47,306 nucleotides of DNA from Microbacterium sp. TPD7012 (GCF_003075395.1 NZ_QDFV01000012.1:1-47306); one strand, 5' to 3'. Positions 16,164 to 25,001 are shown, counted from the first letter of the stretch. Notes: a model not told the origin generated them from the sequence alone. Program-made: numbers and translations.

Positions 16164-17108
16164 CTAGGGGACGAGGATGATCTTGCCCGGGGCGGCGCCG
16201 GATTCCATGAGCTCATGGGCCTGCGCCGCTTCGGCGAGCGGAAGCTCCGGGCCGAGCTCGATCGTGAAGTCGCCGGCCGCGAGCAGCTCGACGGTCTTCG
16301 GGAGCGCCTCGGCACGCCAGGCGAGCTCCTCGTCGGTCAGGGGCACGGGGGAGCCCCCGGAGAACGCGCGGATGCCGAACGACGCGGCATCCGGGCCCCG
16401 CACGATCGTCGCGATCCGGTCCCGGTCCGCGACGAGGGCGAGAGAGGTCTCGATCGCCTCGTCGGTGCCCGCGCAGTCCAGGACGACCGTGACCGGAGCA
16501 GGTGCGGCCTCTCGCACGCGCTCCAGGAGGCCCGCGTCGTAGGAGATCGGGATGGCTCCGAGCTCGCGCAGCTGATCGTGGCGCGCGGGGCTCGCGGTGG
16601 CGATCACCGTCGCGCCCCAGGCCACGGCGAACTGCACGGCGGCCTGCCCCACGGCGCCGGAGCCGGCGTGGACGAGCAGCACGTCGCCATCGGTCACGCC
16701 GAGTGATCGCAGCGCCTGGTAGGCGGTGCCCGCAGGGATGCCGATCGCCGCTCCCTCGGCCGCGGTCACGGCATCCGGAAGGGCGACGAGCTTCCCGGTC
16801 GGGATCGCCAGCGCCGAGGCGTAGGTGCCGAGCGCATCACGGATCGCGACTCGGTCGCCGACCCCGAAGTCGTCGACCCCTTCGCCGAGGACCTCGACGA
16901 CGCCCGCGCCATCGAAGCCGACCGGCCGCGGCTCGGTGATGTCCGGCGACGGGCGCTTGCGGCTGCGCAGCTTCGCGTCGATCGGGTTCACACCGGCGGC
17001 CTCGATCCGCACGACCACCTCGCCGCGTGCTGCGACGGGGTCGGGGACCTCGATCTGGTGAAGGACTGCGGGGGATCCGAACTCGGTGTAGACGATCGCG
17101 CGTGCCAT
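16164..17108 (-). CDS. NADP-dependent quinone-oxidoreductase-like MDR protein
   Basis: A 314-residue medium-chain dehydrogenase/reductase without the catalytic zinc ligands, as in QOR-type enzymes. The N-terminal GroES-like domain includes RIEAAGVNPIDAKLR and GFDGAGVVEVLGEGV. The Rossmann domain carries the dinucleotide motif HAGSGAVGQAAVQFA. It would reduce a quinone or enone with NADPH in the cytoplasm; the substrate is unknown. The minus-strand start is preceded at 6 nt by TACCCT (17115-17120 on plus) with no Shine-Dalgarno, so it is probably leaderless. Confidence 0.87.
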   Translation of the reverse strand: MARAIVYTEFGSPAVLHQIEVPDPVAARGEVVVRIEAAGVNPIDAKLRSRKRPSPDITEPRPVGFDGAGVVEVLGEGVDDFGVGDRVAIRDALGTYASALAIPTGKLVALPDAVTAAEGAAIGIPAGTAYQALRSLGVTDGDVLLVHAGSGAVGQAAVQFAVAWGATVIATASPARHDQLRELGAIPISYDAGLLERVREAAPAPVTVVLDCAGTDEAIETSLALVADRDRIATIVRGPDAASFGIRAFSGGSPVPLTDEELAWRAEALPKTVELLAAGDFTIELGPELPLAEAAQAHELMESGAAPGKIILVP

Positions 17109-17127
17109 GGCTTCAGGGTACTCGCCG

Positions 17128-17160
17128 CGTTTCGTCTCGCTGGCGCTCGCTCAACGACCG
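17128..17160. repeat. Dispersed short repeat supplying the hrpA stop codon
   Basis: The plus strand begins TTTCGTCTCGC and ends CTCGCTCAACGACC. From memory this resembles a short intergenic repeat frequent in Microbacteriaceae. On the minus strand the TTGA of the repeat supplies the TGA that ends hrpA (17151-17153), so the last codons and stop lie inside the repeat. Only one clear full copy is seen in this window. Confidence 0.55.
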
Positions 17161-20100
17161 TTGCCGGCGAGTGCCTTCATGATGCGCTGCGGCGAGACCG
17201 CCTGCGCGGTGCCGAGGCGCTGCGCGAACACGCTGATCCGGTACTCCTCCAGGAGCCAGCGCACCTCGATCAGAGCGGGCGCGGCATCCGCGGCGAGGGG
17301 GGTCGTGCCGCCCGCGTCCTCGAAGGCCTTCGCCATCCGCTCGAACTCCGTCATGCGAGCGCGGTCCTTGCCCGGCTCGTTCGTCAGGGTCTTCAGGCGG
17401 TCGAGCATGCCCTCGAGATAGCGCGGGAAGTGCGCGAGCCGCTCGACGCCGGCCGCCGAGACGAACCCCGGGTGCAGCAGGCCCGACAACTGCGTGCGGA
17501 TGTCGTTCAGCGGCCCGAGGAGCGCGAGGGAGTTCTGCGCCTTGATCCCGCGCTCGACCTCCCTGGCCTTCGTCAGGACGCGGGCGACCAGCGAGACGCA
17601 GGCGAACAGGTCGTCGACGAGAGAGGCGGAGACGGCGTCGCGCACGCGGGTGAACTCCGACTCGCTGCGCACGATCCCGGTGCCGTCGGTCGCCGCATCG
17701 ATCACCCGTCGCGCGACCGACGCCCGGCAGTCCTCGATCAGGGCGGCCGCGGTCTGGTACGGCGACGCCGCCAGTGCGAGCTTCTCCTGGCTGGTGAGGT
17801 GCTCCTGCACGTAGGACGAGGGAGAGGGAACGCCGAGCAGGACCAGTCGCAGCACCCCGGCGCGGGTCGCCGCCGCCGCGGCATCCGCCGTCGACTCGAC
17901 GCGCACCGACACGGTCTTGCCCTGGTCGACGATCGCCGGATAGCCGCGCACCACGCCGCCCGCCACGCGCGTGTCGAGCACCTCGGGGAGATCTCCGACG
18001 GTCCAGGCCGTGAGGCCGGTCTGCTCGATCTTCGGGGCTGGATCGCTCGATACCCTCAGCGGTCCGGAAGTGCGCGGAGGGGCGGCGATCGATCGGGCGA
18101 CACTGCTGCGGGCCCGATCGGAGAGCTGCGTCTGCAGGGCGCGCAGGTCGCGGTCTGATCCGGCGACCCGGCCCCGTTCGTCGACGGCACGGAAGTTCAT
18201 CCGCAGGTGTGCGGGGACGCGTTCGTCCTCGAAGTCCTTCGCCGTGACGAGCTGGTTGGCCAGCGGCTGGATCAGTCGCGCGAGCGCCTCCTTGAGCGTG
18301 CGCGGCGGCAGGCCGCCGTGGTTCTCCGGGCCCTGGTCCGCGAGCTCGGCCCCGAACTTCTCCGCCCAGTCCGCGGCGGGGACGACGTGACGGCGGATGG
18401 CCTTGGGCAGGGCGCGCAGAAGGCCGGTGACCAGCTCGGCGCGGAGGCCCGGCACCTGCCAGTCGAAGCCGCGGTCCTCGATCTGCGCGAGCAGGGGAAG
18501 GGGCACGACCACGCTCACGCCGTCGTCGGCGGCTCCGGGCTCGAACCGGTACGCGAGACCGAGCACCTGATCGCCCTGGTTCCAGCGCGTCGGGAACTCG
18601 CTCTGATCGGCTCGGGCCTCGTCGTCGAGCAGATCGGCCTCGCGCATGACCAGAAGCTTCGGTGTGGCCTGCAGCGCCTCGCGCCACCAGGCCTCGAAGG
18701 AGCGCACGTCGAACACCTCAGGCGGGATCCGCTCGTCGTAGAAGCGGAAGACGGCCTCATCGCCGGCGAGGATGTCGCGGCGCCGCTCCCGCTCCTCGAG
18801 CTTCTCCAGACGCTTGCGGAGTTCGGCGTTGCTGCGCCAGAACGCACTGACCCGCTTGTCGATGCGCGTCGGATCCCATTCGCCCTCGACGAGCGCGTGT
18901 CGCACGAAGAGCTCGCGCGACGCCGCCCGGTCGATGCGCGCGAACTGCACGCGACGTCGGGGGATGATCTCGACGCCGAACAGCGTGACCTTCTCGAAGG
19001 CGACGGCGGCACCGGCATCCTTCGACCAGTGCGGCTCGGTGACCTGCCGCTTGGCGAGGTCGCCGGCGAGGGGCTCGGCCCACGCCGGATCGATCGCGGC
19101 CACCGTGCGCGCGAACGTGCGCGATGTCTCGACGATCTCCGCCGCCATCACCGCCTGCGGGCTCTTCTTGCGCAGCCCGGAGCCGGGGAAGATCGAGAAG
19201 CGGATGCCGCGGGCGCCGCGGTACTCGGCGATGCGCCGCCCCTTCGGCTCTTTGGCGGGGGAATGGGACTTGCCCGCCGGTGCGGTGCGCTCGTCGAGGA
19301 TGCCGATCTGCGAGAGCAGTCCCGACAGCAGTGCGCGGTGGATCGCGTCCGGATCGGAAGCGCCCTGCGAGGTCCCTGAGCCCTTCCTCGCGTCCTTGAC
19401 CAGGGTGCTCAACTGGCGGTGCACGTCGAACCACTCGCGCACGCGCACGTAGTTGAGGTGCTCGGAGCGGCAGAGGCGGCGGAAAGCGCTCGATCCGAGC
19501 TCGCGCTGCTGCTCCCGCAGGTGGTTCCAGAGGTTGAGGAGCGTGAGGAAGTCGCTCGTCGGGTCGACGAAGCGCGCGTGCAGGCGGTCGGCCTCCTCGC
19601 GTCGCTCCTCCGGGCGCTCCCTGACGTCCTGGATCGTCAGACCCGACACGATCGGCAGGACGTCGTGCACGACCTGGGTCCCTGAGCCTGTCGAAGGGCG
19701 CCCCGCCTCGATCAGCATCCGCGCGAATCGCGGGTCGATCGGCATGCGGGAGATCTCGCGGCCGACGCGCGTGAGGTGAGGGGAATCGTCGCGCCGCGAC
19801 GGCGCCACCGCGCCGAGCTCGGTGAGCAGGTCGAAGGCGGCCTTCACGCCCCGCGAGTCCGGCGGGGTGAGGAACGGGAAGGCGGTGATGTCGCCGAATC
19901 CGAGCGACAGCATCTGCAGGATGACCGAGGCCAGCGAGGTGCGCAGGATCTCGGGTTCGGTGAACTCCGGACGCTTCTCGAAGTCCTCCTCCGCGTACAG
20001 GCGGATGGCGATGCCGTCGCTCGTCCGTCCGGCGCGACCCGAGCGCTGATTCGCCGAGGCCTGCGAGATCGCCTCGATCGGGAGCTGCTGCACCTTGGAG

Positions 20101-21062
20101 CGGTTGCTGTAGCGCGAGATCCGGGCCGTGCCGGTGTCGATCACGTACCGGATGCCGGGAACCGTGAGGCTCGTCTCGGCGACGTTCGTGGCGAGGATCA
20201 CCCGGCGGCGCACGCCCGCCACGCGGCTGCGCTCGAAGACCCGGTGCTGTTCGGCCGCCGACAGGCGTCCGTAGAGGGGGAGGACCTCGGTGGGAGAGCG
20301 ATCCTTCGCGTAGGCGCCGCGCACGGCATCCGCGGCGTCCCGGATCTCCGCCTCTCCGGGGAGGAAGACGAGCACGTCGCCGGGCTCCTCGCGGTCGAGT
20401 TCGCGGAGGGCCGCGACGATCGCCGATACCTCGTCCTCCTCCTCGGTCTCGTCGGTCTGCGCGCGGTAGCGGATCTCGACGGGATACGTGCGGCCGGAGA
20501 CCTCGATGATCGGGGCGGGGGCGCCGCCCTCCGGGGCGAAGTGCTTCGCGAAGCTCTCCGGATCGATCGTCGCGGAGGTGATGATCACCTTGAGATCGGG
20601 ACGCTCGGGCAGGATGCGCACCAGGTATCCGATCAGGAAGTCGACGTTGAGCGAGCGCTCGTGCGCCTCGTCGATGATGATCGTGTCGTAGCGGGTGAGC
20701 AGCCGATCGCGATGGATCTCGTTGAGGAGGATGCCGTCGGTCATCAGCGCGACGCGGGTCTCGTCGGACACCTTGTCGGTGAAGCGCACCTTGTAGCCGA
20801 CGAGCGTGCCCAGCTCGACCTGGAGCTCCTCCGCCACGCGCTCGGCGATCGTGCGGGCGGCCAGACGTCGCGGCTGGGTGTGCGCGATACGGCTGCGGCC
20901 GAGCTCGAGCGCGATCTTCGGCAGCTGCGTCGTCTTGCCCGATCCGGTCGCGCCGGCGACGATGACGACCTGGTTGTCGCGGATGGCGTCGGCGATCTCC
21001 TCCCTGGCCGCGCTGACGGGCAGCTCCGGGGGATAGGAGATGAGGGGGAGGGACGCAGACAT
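17151..21062 (-). CDS. hrpA: ATP-dependent RNA helicase HrpA
   Basis: A 1303-residue DEAH-box helicase of the HrpA family. Walker A GATGSGKTT is at residues 37-45, DEAH at 131-134, SAT at 163-165 and the motif VI region NQRSGRAGRTSDG follows. An HA2/OB region and a long C-terminal DUF3418 domain come after. The full length agrees with family members of about 1300 residues. It unwinds RNA; bacterial HrpA has been linked to mRNA processing and stalled-ribosome rescue. Oddities: a dispersed repeat is carried in frame at about residues 455-462 (GRPSTGSGTQ) and a degenerate copy at about 558-564 (RKGSGTSQG), both in linkers. The start is the ATG at 21062 with GGAGGG close upstream and TACGAT 8 nt before it. 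Confidence 0.95.
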   Translation of the reverse strand: MSASLPLISYPPELPVSAAREEIADAIRDNQVVIVAGATGSGKTTQLPKIALELGRSRIAHTQPRRLAARTIAERVAEELQVELGTLVGYKVRFTDKVSDETRVALMTDGILLNEIHRDRLLTRYDTIIIDEAHERSLNVDFLIGYLVRILPERPDLKVIITSATIDPESFAKHFAPEGGAPAPIIEVSGRTYPVEIRYRAQTDETEEEDEVSAIVAALRELDREEPGDVLVFLPGEAEIRDAADAVRGAYAKDRSPTEVLPLYGRLSAAEQHRVFERSRVAGVRRRVILATNVAETSLTVPGIRYVIDTGTARISRYSNRSKVQQLPIEAISQASANQRSGRAGRTSDGIAIRLYAEEDFEKRPEFTEPEILRTSLASVILQMLSLGFGDITAFPFLTPPDSRGVKAAFDLLTELGAVAPSRRDDSPHLTRVGREISRMPIDPRFARMLIEAGRPSTGSGTQVVHDVLPIVSGLTIQDVRERPEERREEADRLHARFVDPTSDFLTLLNLWNHLREQQRELGSSAFRRLCRSEHLNYVRVREWFDVHRQLSTLVKDARKGSGTSQGASDPDAIHRALLSGLLSQIGILDERTAPAGKSHSPAKEPKGRRIAEYRGARGIRFSIFPGSGLRKKSPQAVMAAEIVETSRTFARTVAAIDPAWAEPLAGDLAKRQVTEPHWSKDAGAAVAFEKVTLFGVEIIPRRRVQFARIDRAASRELFVRHALVEGEWDPTRIDKRVSAFWRSNAELRKRLEKLEERERRRDILAGDEAVFRFYDERIPPEVFDVRSFEAWWREALQATPKLLVMREADLLDDEARADQSEFPTRWNQGDQVLGLAYRFEPGAADDGVSVVVPLPLLAQIEDRGFDWQVPGLRAELVTGLLRALPKAIRRHVVPAADWAEKFGAELADQGPENHGGLPPRTLKEALARLIQPLANQLVTAKDFEDERVPAHLRMNFRAVDERGRVAGSDRDLRALQTQLSDRARSSVARSIAAPPRTSGPLRVSSDPAPKIEQTGLTAWTVGDLPEVLDTRVAGGVVRGYPAIVDQGKTVSVRVESTADAAAAATRAGVLRLVLLGVPSPSSYVQEHLTSQEKLALAASPYQTAAALIEDCRASVARRVIDAATDGTGIVRSESEFTRVRDAVSASLVDDLFACVSLVARVLTKAREVERGIKAQNSLALLGPLNDIRTQLSGLLHPGFVSAAGVERLAHFPRYLEGMLDRLKTLTNEPGKDRARMTEFERMAKAFEDAGGTTPLAADAAPALIEVRWLLEEYRISVFAQRLGTAQAVSPQRIMKALAGNGR
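19370..19390. repeat. Degenerate copy of the in-frame repeat within hrpA
   Basis: GGTCCCTGAGCC matches the first half of the dispersed element at 19676, and then the sequence diverges. It encodes KGSGTSQG on the minus strand. It may be an old, decayed copy or chance similarity. Confidence 0.4.
19676..19698. repeat. Dispersed repeat inserted in frame in hrpA
   Basis: The core CCCTGAGCCTGTCGAAGGG is identical to copies at 46363 and, reversed, nearly identical to 44955. It reads PSTGSGTQ on the hrpA strand. A 19-bp identical core in three unrelated genes marks it as a mobile or recombining short element rather than conserved protein sequence. Confidence 0.8.
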
Positions 21063-21095
21063 AGCCCTCCATCGTATGACGGATCATGGATGCCA

Positions 21096-21126
21096 TTGCC
21101 TTGCAAAGCACTTTGAGATACAAAGT
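21096..21126 (+). promoter_or_regulatory. Promoter with perfect ACTTTG-N5-CAAAGT palindrome
   Basis: ACTTTG (21110-21115), AGATA, CAAAGT (21121-21126) is a perfect inverted repeat. A further CAAAG at 21104-21108 forms a second, nested CAAAG-CA-CTTTG pair. TTGCCT (21096-21101), 17 bp, TACAAA (21119-21124) fits a promoter whose -10 is inside the palindrome, six bases before the ATG at 21131. The block is strikingly AT-rich for this DNA. It is the likely binding site of the winged-helix regulator encoded at the end of the operon. Confidence 0.65.
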
Positions 21127-21130
21127 AAGT

Positions 21131-21901
21131 ATGACGACACGGAGATGGGCGATCGGACTGCCGGTGCTGCGCGTCGCTCTCGTCGCGGCGGCATCCGTCT
21201 CGGTCTGGCTCGTCGCCCGGATCGATGAGGTCGACCTCGCCTTCCCGCCGCCGCCGATGCTCGCGGTCGTCGCGATGCTCCCCGTCAACGTGGTCTGCCT
21301 CCTGCTCGTCGCGCGGCTGCTGCGTCGCGAGGGGCGTACCGTCCGGGAGCTCCTCGGCTATGAGCCGCGGCGCCTCGGACGCGACCTCCTCTGGGGACTG
21401 CTGTGGGTCGTGGTGATGTATCTGCCCTTCGTCGCGACGATTATGCTCGTCGTCTGGCTGCAGTACGGCAGCGAGATCTTCGCCCGGATGGAGACGATCT
21501 TCTTCGACCCGGCGAGCATCCCGGCTCTCGATCCCGTCACCTGGAGCGTCATCGCGGTCGTCGGGGTGCTCACCTTCGCGCCGCTGAACGCCCCGGTCGA
21601 GGAACTCGTGTATCGCGGCTACGCCCAGGGCGAGCTCGACAGGCGCTGGCCGACGACCCTCGCGATCCTCGTGCCCGCGGCGCTCTTCGCCACGCAGCAC
21701 ATCTGGTACGCGCCCACACCCGCAGCAGTGCTCGCGTTCGTCTGCGCCTTCTTCGTGTGGGGCGCGGGATCCGGGCTCATCTATCGGCGTCAGCACCGGC
21801 TGATGCCCCTGGTCCTCGCGCACGGGCTGGTCAACCTGTTCTTCACCCTTCCCGTGCTCGTCTTCGTCATGATGGGCCTGCCCGTGAACGGAGCCGTCTG
21901 A
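21131..21901 (+). CDS. CPBP-family intramembrane glutamic protease
   Basis: A 256-residue multi-pass membrane protein of the CPBP/Abi (Rce1-like) family. The catalytic motif EELVYRG is at about residues 157-163. The second-helix motif is FATQHIW and the third HGLVNLFF, which gives the Glu, His and His/Asn set expected of active members. Substrates of bacterial CPBP proteins are mostly unknown; some act in bacteriocin self-immunity or lipoprotein and signal processing. I place the start at 21131, directly after the palindromic promoter, although the frame stays open further upstream. It is probably leaderless, with no Shine-Dalgarno. Its stop overlaps the next start (TGATG). Confidence 0.85.
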   Translation: MTTRRWAIGLPVLRVALVAAASVSVWLVARIDEVDLAFPPPPMLAVVAMLPVNVVCLLLVARLLRREGRTVRELLGYEPRRLGRDLLWGLLWVVVMYLPFVATIMLVVWLQYGSEIFARMETIFFDPASIPALDPVTWSVIAVVGVLTFAPLNAPVEELVYRGYAQGELDRRWPTTLAILVPAALFATQHIWYAPTPAAVLAFVCAFFVWGAGSGLIYRRQHRLMPLVLAHGLVNLFFTLPVLVFVMMGLPVNGAV

Positions 21902-22575
21902 TGGTCGAGTCGTCGAACCCTGAGGAAGAGGCGCTCGCGCCGGCGGAGATGCTCGCGCTGATGCAGGCCCAACAGCGCAGTATGGAGGGTCGGATCGCGG
22001 CCTTCGTGCCCGTACTGCTCACCGCGTGGGGCGTCGCGTGGCTCGTCGGTCTCGGATCGCTGTGGTCGATCGACGGGATGCGTCCTGGTCTCACCGTGCC
22101 GCCGGTCGTGGCCCTCACGATCGCTGTGGCGCTGATCGTCGGCGCGATCGTTCTCTCGGCGGTGCTGGGCGCTCGTTCGGGGCGAGGCATGCGCCGTGAC
22201 GCGGCGACGGCGTTCCCGGCGATCGTCTACGGCTGCACCTGGAGCGTCGGCACCGTCGCGATCGTCCTCCTCGGGCTCGGCCTGCTCGCGAACGGCATGG
22301 ACGCCGCGCTCGCGCGCATCTTCTTCCCCACGGCGCTCGTGCTTTTCGCCGGGCTCATGTTCGTCGTGGGGGCCGCCGTCTGGCGAGCGGTGCCGATGCT
22401 GATCCTCGGCGGGTGGATCGTCGTGGTCGCCGCGGCGGCGCCGTTCTTCGGGTACCCCGCCGTCCTCCTGGTGCTGGCCGTCGGCGGCGGATTCGGCTTC
22501 CTCGTTCTGGCGGTGCTGTCGTTCCGCCACCTCGCCCGACTGCGCCGTCCCCTGGCAGGAGCACGCCGTGGTTGA
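21901..22575 (+). CDS. Hypothetical membrane protein with acidic N-terminus
   Basis: A 224-residue protein I cannot assign to a named family. It has an acidic cytoplasmic start (MVESSNPEEEALAPAEMLAL), then about six hydrophobic segments arranged as three pairs, with a short basic loop (GARSGRGMRRD) in the middle and a basic tail (RHLARLRRPLAGARRG). It sits between a CPBP protease and a winged-helix regulator, sharing overlaps of 1 bp and 8 bp. Proteins of this size next to small winged-helix regulators often act as sensors or transport-like partners, but no function is shown by the sequence. It could be a substrate or partner of the protease. Confidence 0.75.
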   Translation: MVESSNPEEEALAPAEMLALMQAQQRSMEGRIAAFVPVLLTAWGVAWLVGLGSLWSIDGMRPGLTVPPVVALTIAVALIVGAIVLSAVLGARSGRGMRRDAATAFPAIVYGCTWSVGTVAIVLLGLGLLANGMDAALARIFFPTALVLFAGLMFVVGAAVWRAVPMLILGGWIVVVAAAAPFFGYPAVLLVLAVGGGFGFLVLAVLSFRHLARLRRPLAGARRG

Positions 22576-22858
22576 CCTCGACCCGGTGATCCATGCCGCC
22601 GCGCGGCTGCGGATCACCGCGGCGCTCGCGACGCTGGAACCCGCCGACAGCATCGCGTTCCCCCGCCTGCAGGAGCTGCTCGACATGACGGCGGGCAACC
22701 TCTCCACGCATCTGCGCAAGCTGGAGGATGCCGGCTACGTCACGGTCGAGAAGACGCATCGGGGACGGACGCCGGTCACCTACCTCGCGCTCACTCCGCG
22801 GGGGAGGCGGGCATTCGAGGCCTACACCGAGGCGCTGCGCGCCGTGCTGGGCGGGTGA
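22568..22858 (+). CDS. Small winged-helix transcriptional regulator
   Basis: A 96-residue single-domain DNA-binding protein of the short MarR/ArsR-like winged-helix group. The recognition helix segment is MTAGNLSTHLRKLEDAGYV, and the wing is VEKTHRGRTPVTYLALTPRGR. No effector domain is present. Proteins of this kind usually repress their own operon by binding a CTTTG/CAAAG palindrome; such a site lies at the operon promoter (21110-21126). The start is a GTG at 22568, overlapping the membrane protein gene by 8 bp. There is no cysteine or obvious metal site, so the signal is unknown. Confidence 0.85.
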   Translation: MVDLDPVIHAAARLRITAALATLEPADSIAFPRLQELLDMTAGNLSTHLRKLEDAGYVTVEKTHRGRTPVTYLALTPRGRRAFEAYTEALRAVLGG

Positions 22859-22900
22859 CCTCCGCACCCCATCCACAGTGCAGGGCCCTACGATCATCGG

Positions 22901-24118
22901 GTGACGACGACAGAGCTGCCGCCCGCCCCGGAGCGCGCGCGAACCCCGATCGCCCTGCGCCCGCTGCGCTGGCTCCGCGGGTTCGGGCGCCCGCCCCGCA
23001 TCCTCGGACTCGACGTCGCACGAGGGCTCGCGATCCTCGGCATGGCCGGGGCGCACATCGGCGAGACCGAGGCGTTCGACTGGACGGACCCGACCACCTG
23101 GACGGACCTCGTGCACGGGCGCTCCTCGATCCTCTTCGCCGTCCTCGCGGGAGTCTCGATCGCGCTGATGACGGGCCGCTCGACGGTGCCGGAACGAGAG
23201 CGCCTCCCCGACATCCGTCTGCGGCTGGTCGGACGCGGTGCGGTGATCTTCGCGATCGGCCTCGCCCTCGAGATGCTGAACACCCCCATCGCGGTGATCC
23301 TGACGCTCTACGGACTGATCTACGTCGCGGTCATCCCGTTCCTGCGCTGGCGGCCGTGGCAGTTGCTGCTCGGCGCCGGGGTGCTCGCGCTCGCGGGGCC
23401 GCCCCTGCTGGCGTTCCTGGCCGCCGTCACGCTGCATCCGTACGGCGCCGGCATCGGCTTCGTGCTCTACGGGTCGTATCCCCTCACGGTCTGGATGGCG
23501 CTGGTGCTGGGCGGCATGGCGCTCGGTCGCCTGCACCCCGAGCGCATCCGCACCGCCGTGATCGCGCTCGGCGTCGGCATCGGGCTCGCCGTCGCGGGCT
23601 ACGGTCTGGGGGCCGTCGGTCAGGCACTCGGCGCCTCGGTCGCCCTCGAGCGCGGCTCGGGCGTCATGAAGAGCGGCTGGGAGGGCTACGCGCAGGCGCT
23701 CGCGCAGGACGATCCGCTCCGGGCCGTCATCGGCGCGCTGCTCGCGGTCGACCCGCACAGCGGCGGGACGGCCGAGGTGATCGGCTCCGGTGGCTTCGCG
23801 CTCGCCGTCATCGCTCTGTGTCTCCTGCTCAGCCGGCCGCTGCGCTGGCCCCTGCTGCCGCTCGGAGCGCTCGGCTCCATGCCGCTGTCGGCATACAGCC
23901 TGCACGTGGTCTCGATCATGATGGTCGCGGGTCCCGGCGGCTTCTCCACGAGCAACTCGTTCTGGGGTCTGACGGCGATCGGCCTTCTGCTCGTGACGAC
24001 GCTCTGGTCGATGTTCCTGGGACGCGGCCCCCTCGAGCGACTCCTGGGGCGCGGAGCGGCGGCGATGGCCGCGATTCCGACCTCGCCTGTCATCACAGGT
24101 CATAGGCTGGAATCATGA
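22901..24118 (+). CDS. DUF418/DUF1624-like acyltransferase-type membrane protein
   Basis: A 405-residue multi-pass membrane protein. After about 30 cytoplasmic residues comes RILGLDVARGLAILGMAGAH, the hallmark of the heparan-alpha-glucosaminide N-acetyltransferase-like group. A conserved HGRSSILFAVLAGVSIAL segment follows, and the C-terminal half is DUF418-like (PLGALGSMPLSAYSLHVVSI). These proteins are thought to move acyl groups across the membrane onto surface glycans; the actual substrate is not known. The GTG start is preceded at 6 nt by TACGAT (22889-22894), consistent with a leaderless mRNA. It begins 42 bp after the winged-helix gene and need not be part of that operon. Confidence 0.8.
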   Translation: MTTTELPPAPERARTPIALRPLRWLRGFGRPPRILGLDVARGLAILGMAGAHIGETEAFDWTDPTTWTDLVHGRSSILFAVLAGVSIALMTGRSTVPERERLPDIRLRLVGRGAVIFAIGLALEMLNTPIAVILTLYGLIYVAVIPFLRWRPWQLLLGAGVLALAGPPLLAFLAAVTLHPYGAGIGFVLYGSYPLTVWMALVLGGMALGRLHPERIRTAVIALGVGIGLAVAGYGLGAVGQALGASVALERGSGVMKSGWEGYAQALAQDDPLRAVIGALLAVDPHSGGTAEVIGSGGFALAVIALCLLLSRPLRWPLLPLGALGSMPLSAYSLHVVSIMMVAGPGGFSTSNSFWGLTAIGLLLVTTLWSMFLGRGPLERLLGRGAAAMAAIPTSPVITGHRLES

Positions 24119-24951
24119 CCATTCCTGCACTCGAACTGAACGACGGCAACTCCATCCCGCAGCTCGGCTACGGCGTCTTCAAGGTGCCGCCGGCAGAGAC
24201 AGAGCGCGCGGTGAGCGAGGCGCTGGAGATCGGCTACCGCCACATCGACACCGCGGCGATCTACGGCAACGAAGAAGGCGTCGGCGCGGCGATCGCGTCA
24301 TCCGGCATCGCCCGTGACGAGCTGTTCGTCACGACGAAGCTGTGGAACGACCGCCACCACGACGAGGAGCCGCGCGCGGCGATCGCCGAGAGCCTGGACA
24401 AGCTCCGGCTCGAGAGCGTCGACCTGTACCTCGTGCACTGGCCGACCCCCGCGAAGGACGACTACGTGCACGCGTTCGCGAAGCTCGTCGAGCTGCGCGA
24501 GGCGGGCCTCACCCGCAGCATCGGCGTCTCGAACTTCCTGGTGCCGCACCTCGAGCGCGTGGTGAACGAGACCGGCGTCGTGCCGGCCGTCAACCAGATC
24601 GAGCTGCACCCGGCCTACCAGCAGCGCGACGTCGTCGCGTGGTCCGACGAGCACGGCATCCGCACCGAGGCGTGGGGTCCGCTCGGCCAGGGCAAGTACG
24701 ACCTGTTCGGCACGCCCGCCGTGGCCGACGCCGCCGCGGCGCATGGCGTCACGCCCGCGCAGGCGGTGCTCCGCTGGCACCTGCAGAAGGGCATCATCGT
24801 GTTCCCGAAGTCGGTGCGCGCCGAGCGCCTGCGGGAGAACCTCGACGTCTTCGGCTTCACGCTGACCGACGCGGAGATCGCAGCCATCGACGCACTCGAC
24901 CCCCTCGACGGCTCGGGTCGCGTCGGTTCGCATCCCGACGAGGTGAACTGA
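24115..24951 (+). CDS. Aldo/keto reductase, 2,5-diketo-gluconate reductase type
   Basis: A 278-residue NADPH-dependent (beta/alpha)8 reductase. The catalytic tetrad is visible as Asp45 and Tyr50 (HIDTAAIYGNEEGVG), Lys75 (TTKLWN) and His108 (YLVHWP). The C-terminal cofactor motif IVFPKSVRAERLRENL is present. It matches the actinobacterial DkgA-like enzymes acting on small aldehydes, ketones or methylglyoxal. The ATG overlaps the upstream stop, yet TAGGCT lies 6 nt before it, so it may also be transcribed from its own leaderless promoter. Confidence 0.9.
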   Translation: MTIPALELNDGNSIPQLGYGVFKVPPAETERAVSEALEIGYRHIDTAAIYGNEEGVGAAIASSGIARDELFVTTKLWNDRHHDEEPRAAIAESLDKLRLESVDLYLVHWPTPAKDDYVHAFAKLVELREAGLTRSIGVSNFLVPHLERVVNETGVVPAVNQIELHPAYQQRDVVAWSDEHGIRTEAWGPLGQGKYDLFGTPAVADAAAAHGVTPAQAVLRWHLQKGIIVFPKSVRAERLRENLDVFGFTLTDAEIAAIDALDPLDGSGRVGSHPDEVN

Positions 24952-24968
24952 CCCGCACGGCTCACATG

Positions 24969-25001
24969 ACGCCCCGTGTCGCTCTCCGCGACACGGGGCG
25001 T
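24969..25001 (+). terminator. Perfect 13-bp stem hairpin after the aldo/keto reductase
   Basis: ACGCCCCGTGTCG (24969-24981) pairs perfectly with CGACACGGGGCGT (24989-25001) around a 7-nt loop. It sits between a stop codon at 24951 and the promoter of the next gene. There is no U-run, as is common for actinobacterial terminators. Confidence 0.65.

Noticed and set aside
24087..24100. Palindrome CCTGT-N4-ACAGG just before the aldo/keto reductase
   Set aside because: It lies within the end of the upstream coding region, has short arms, and no regulator or second copy was found.
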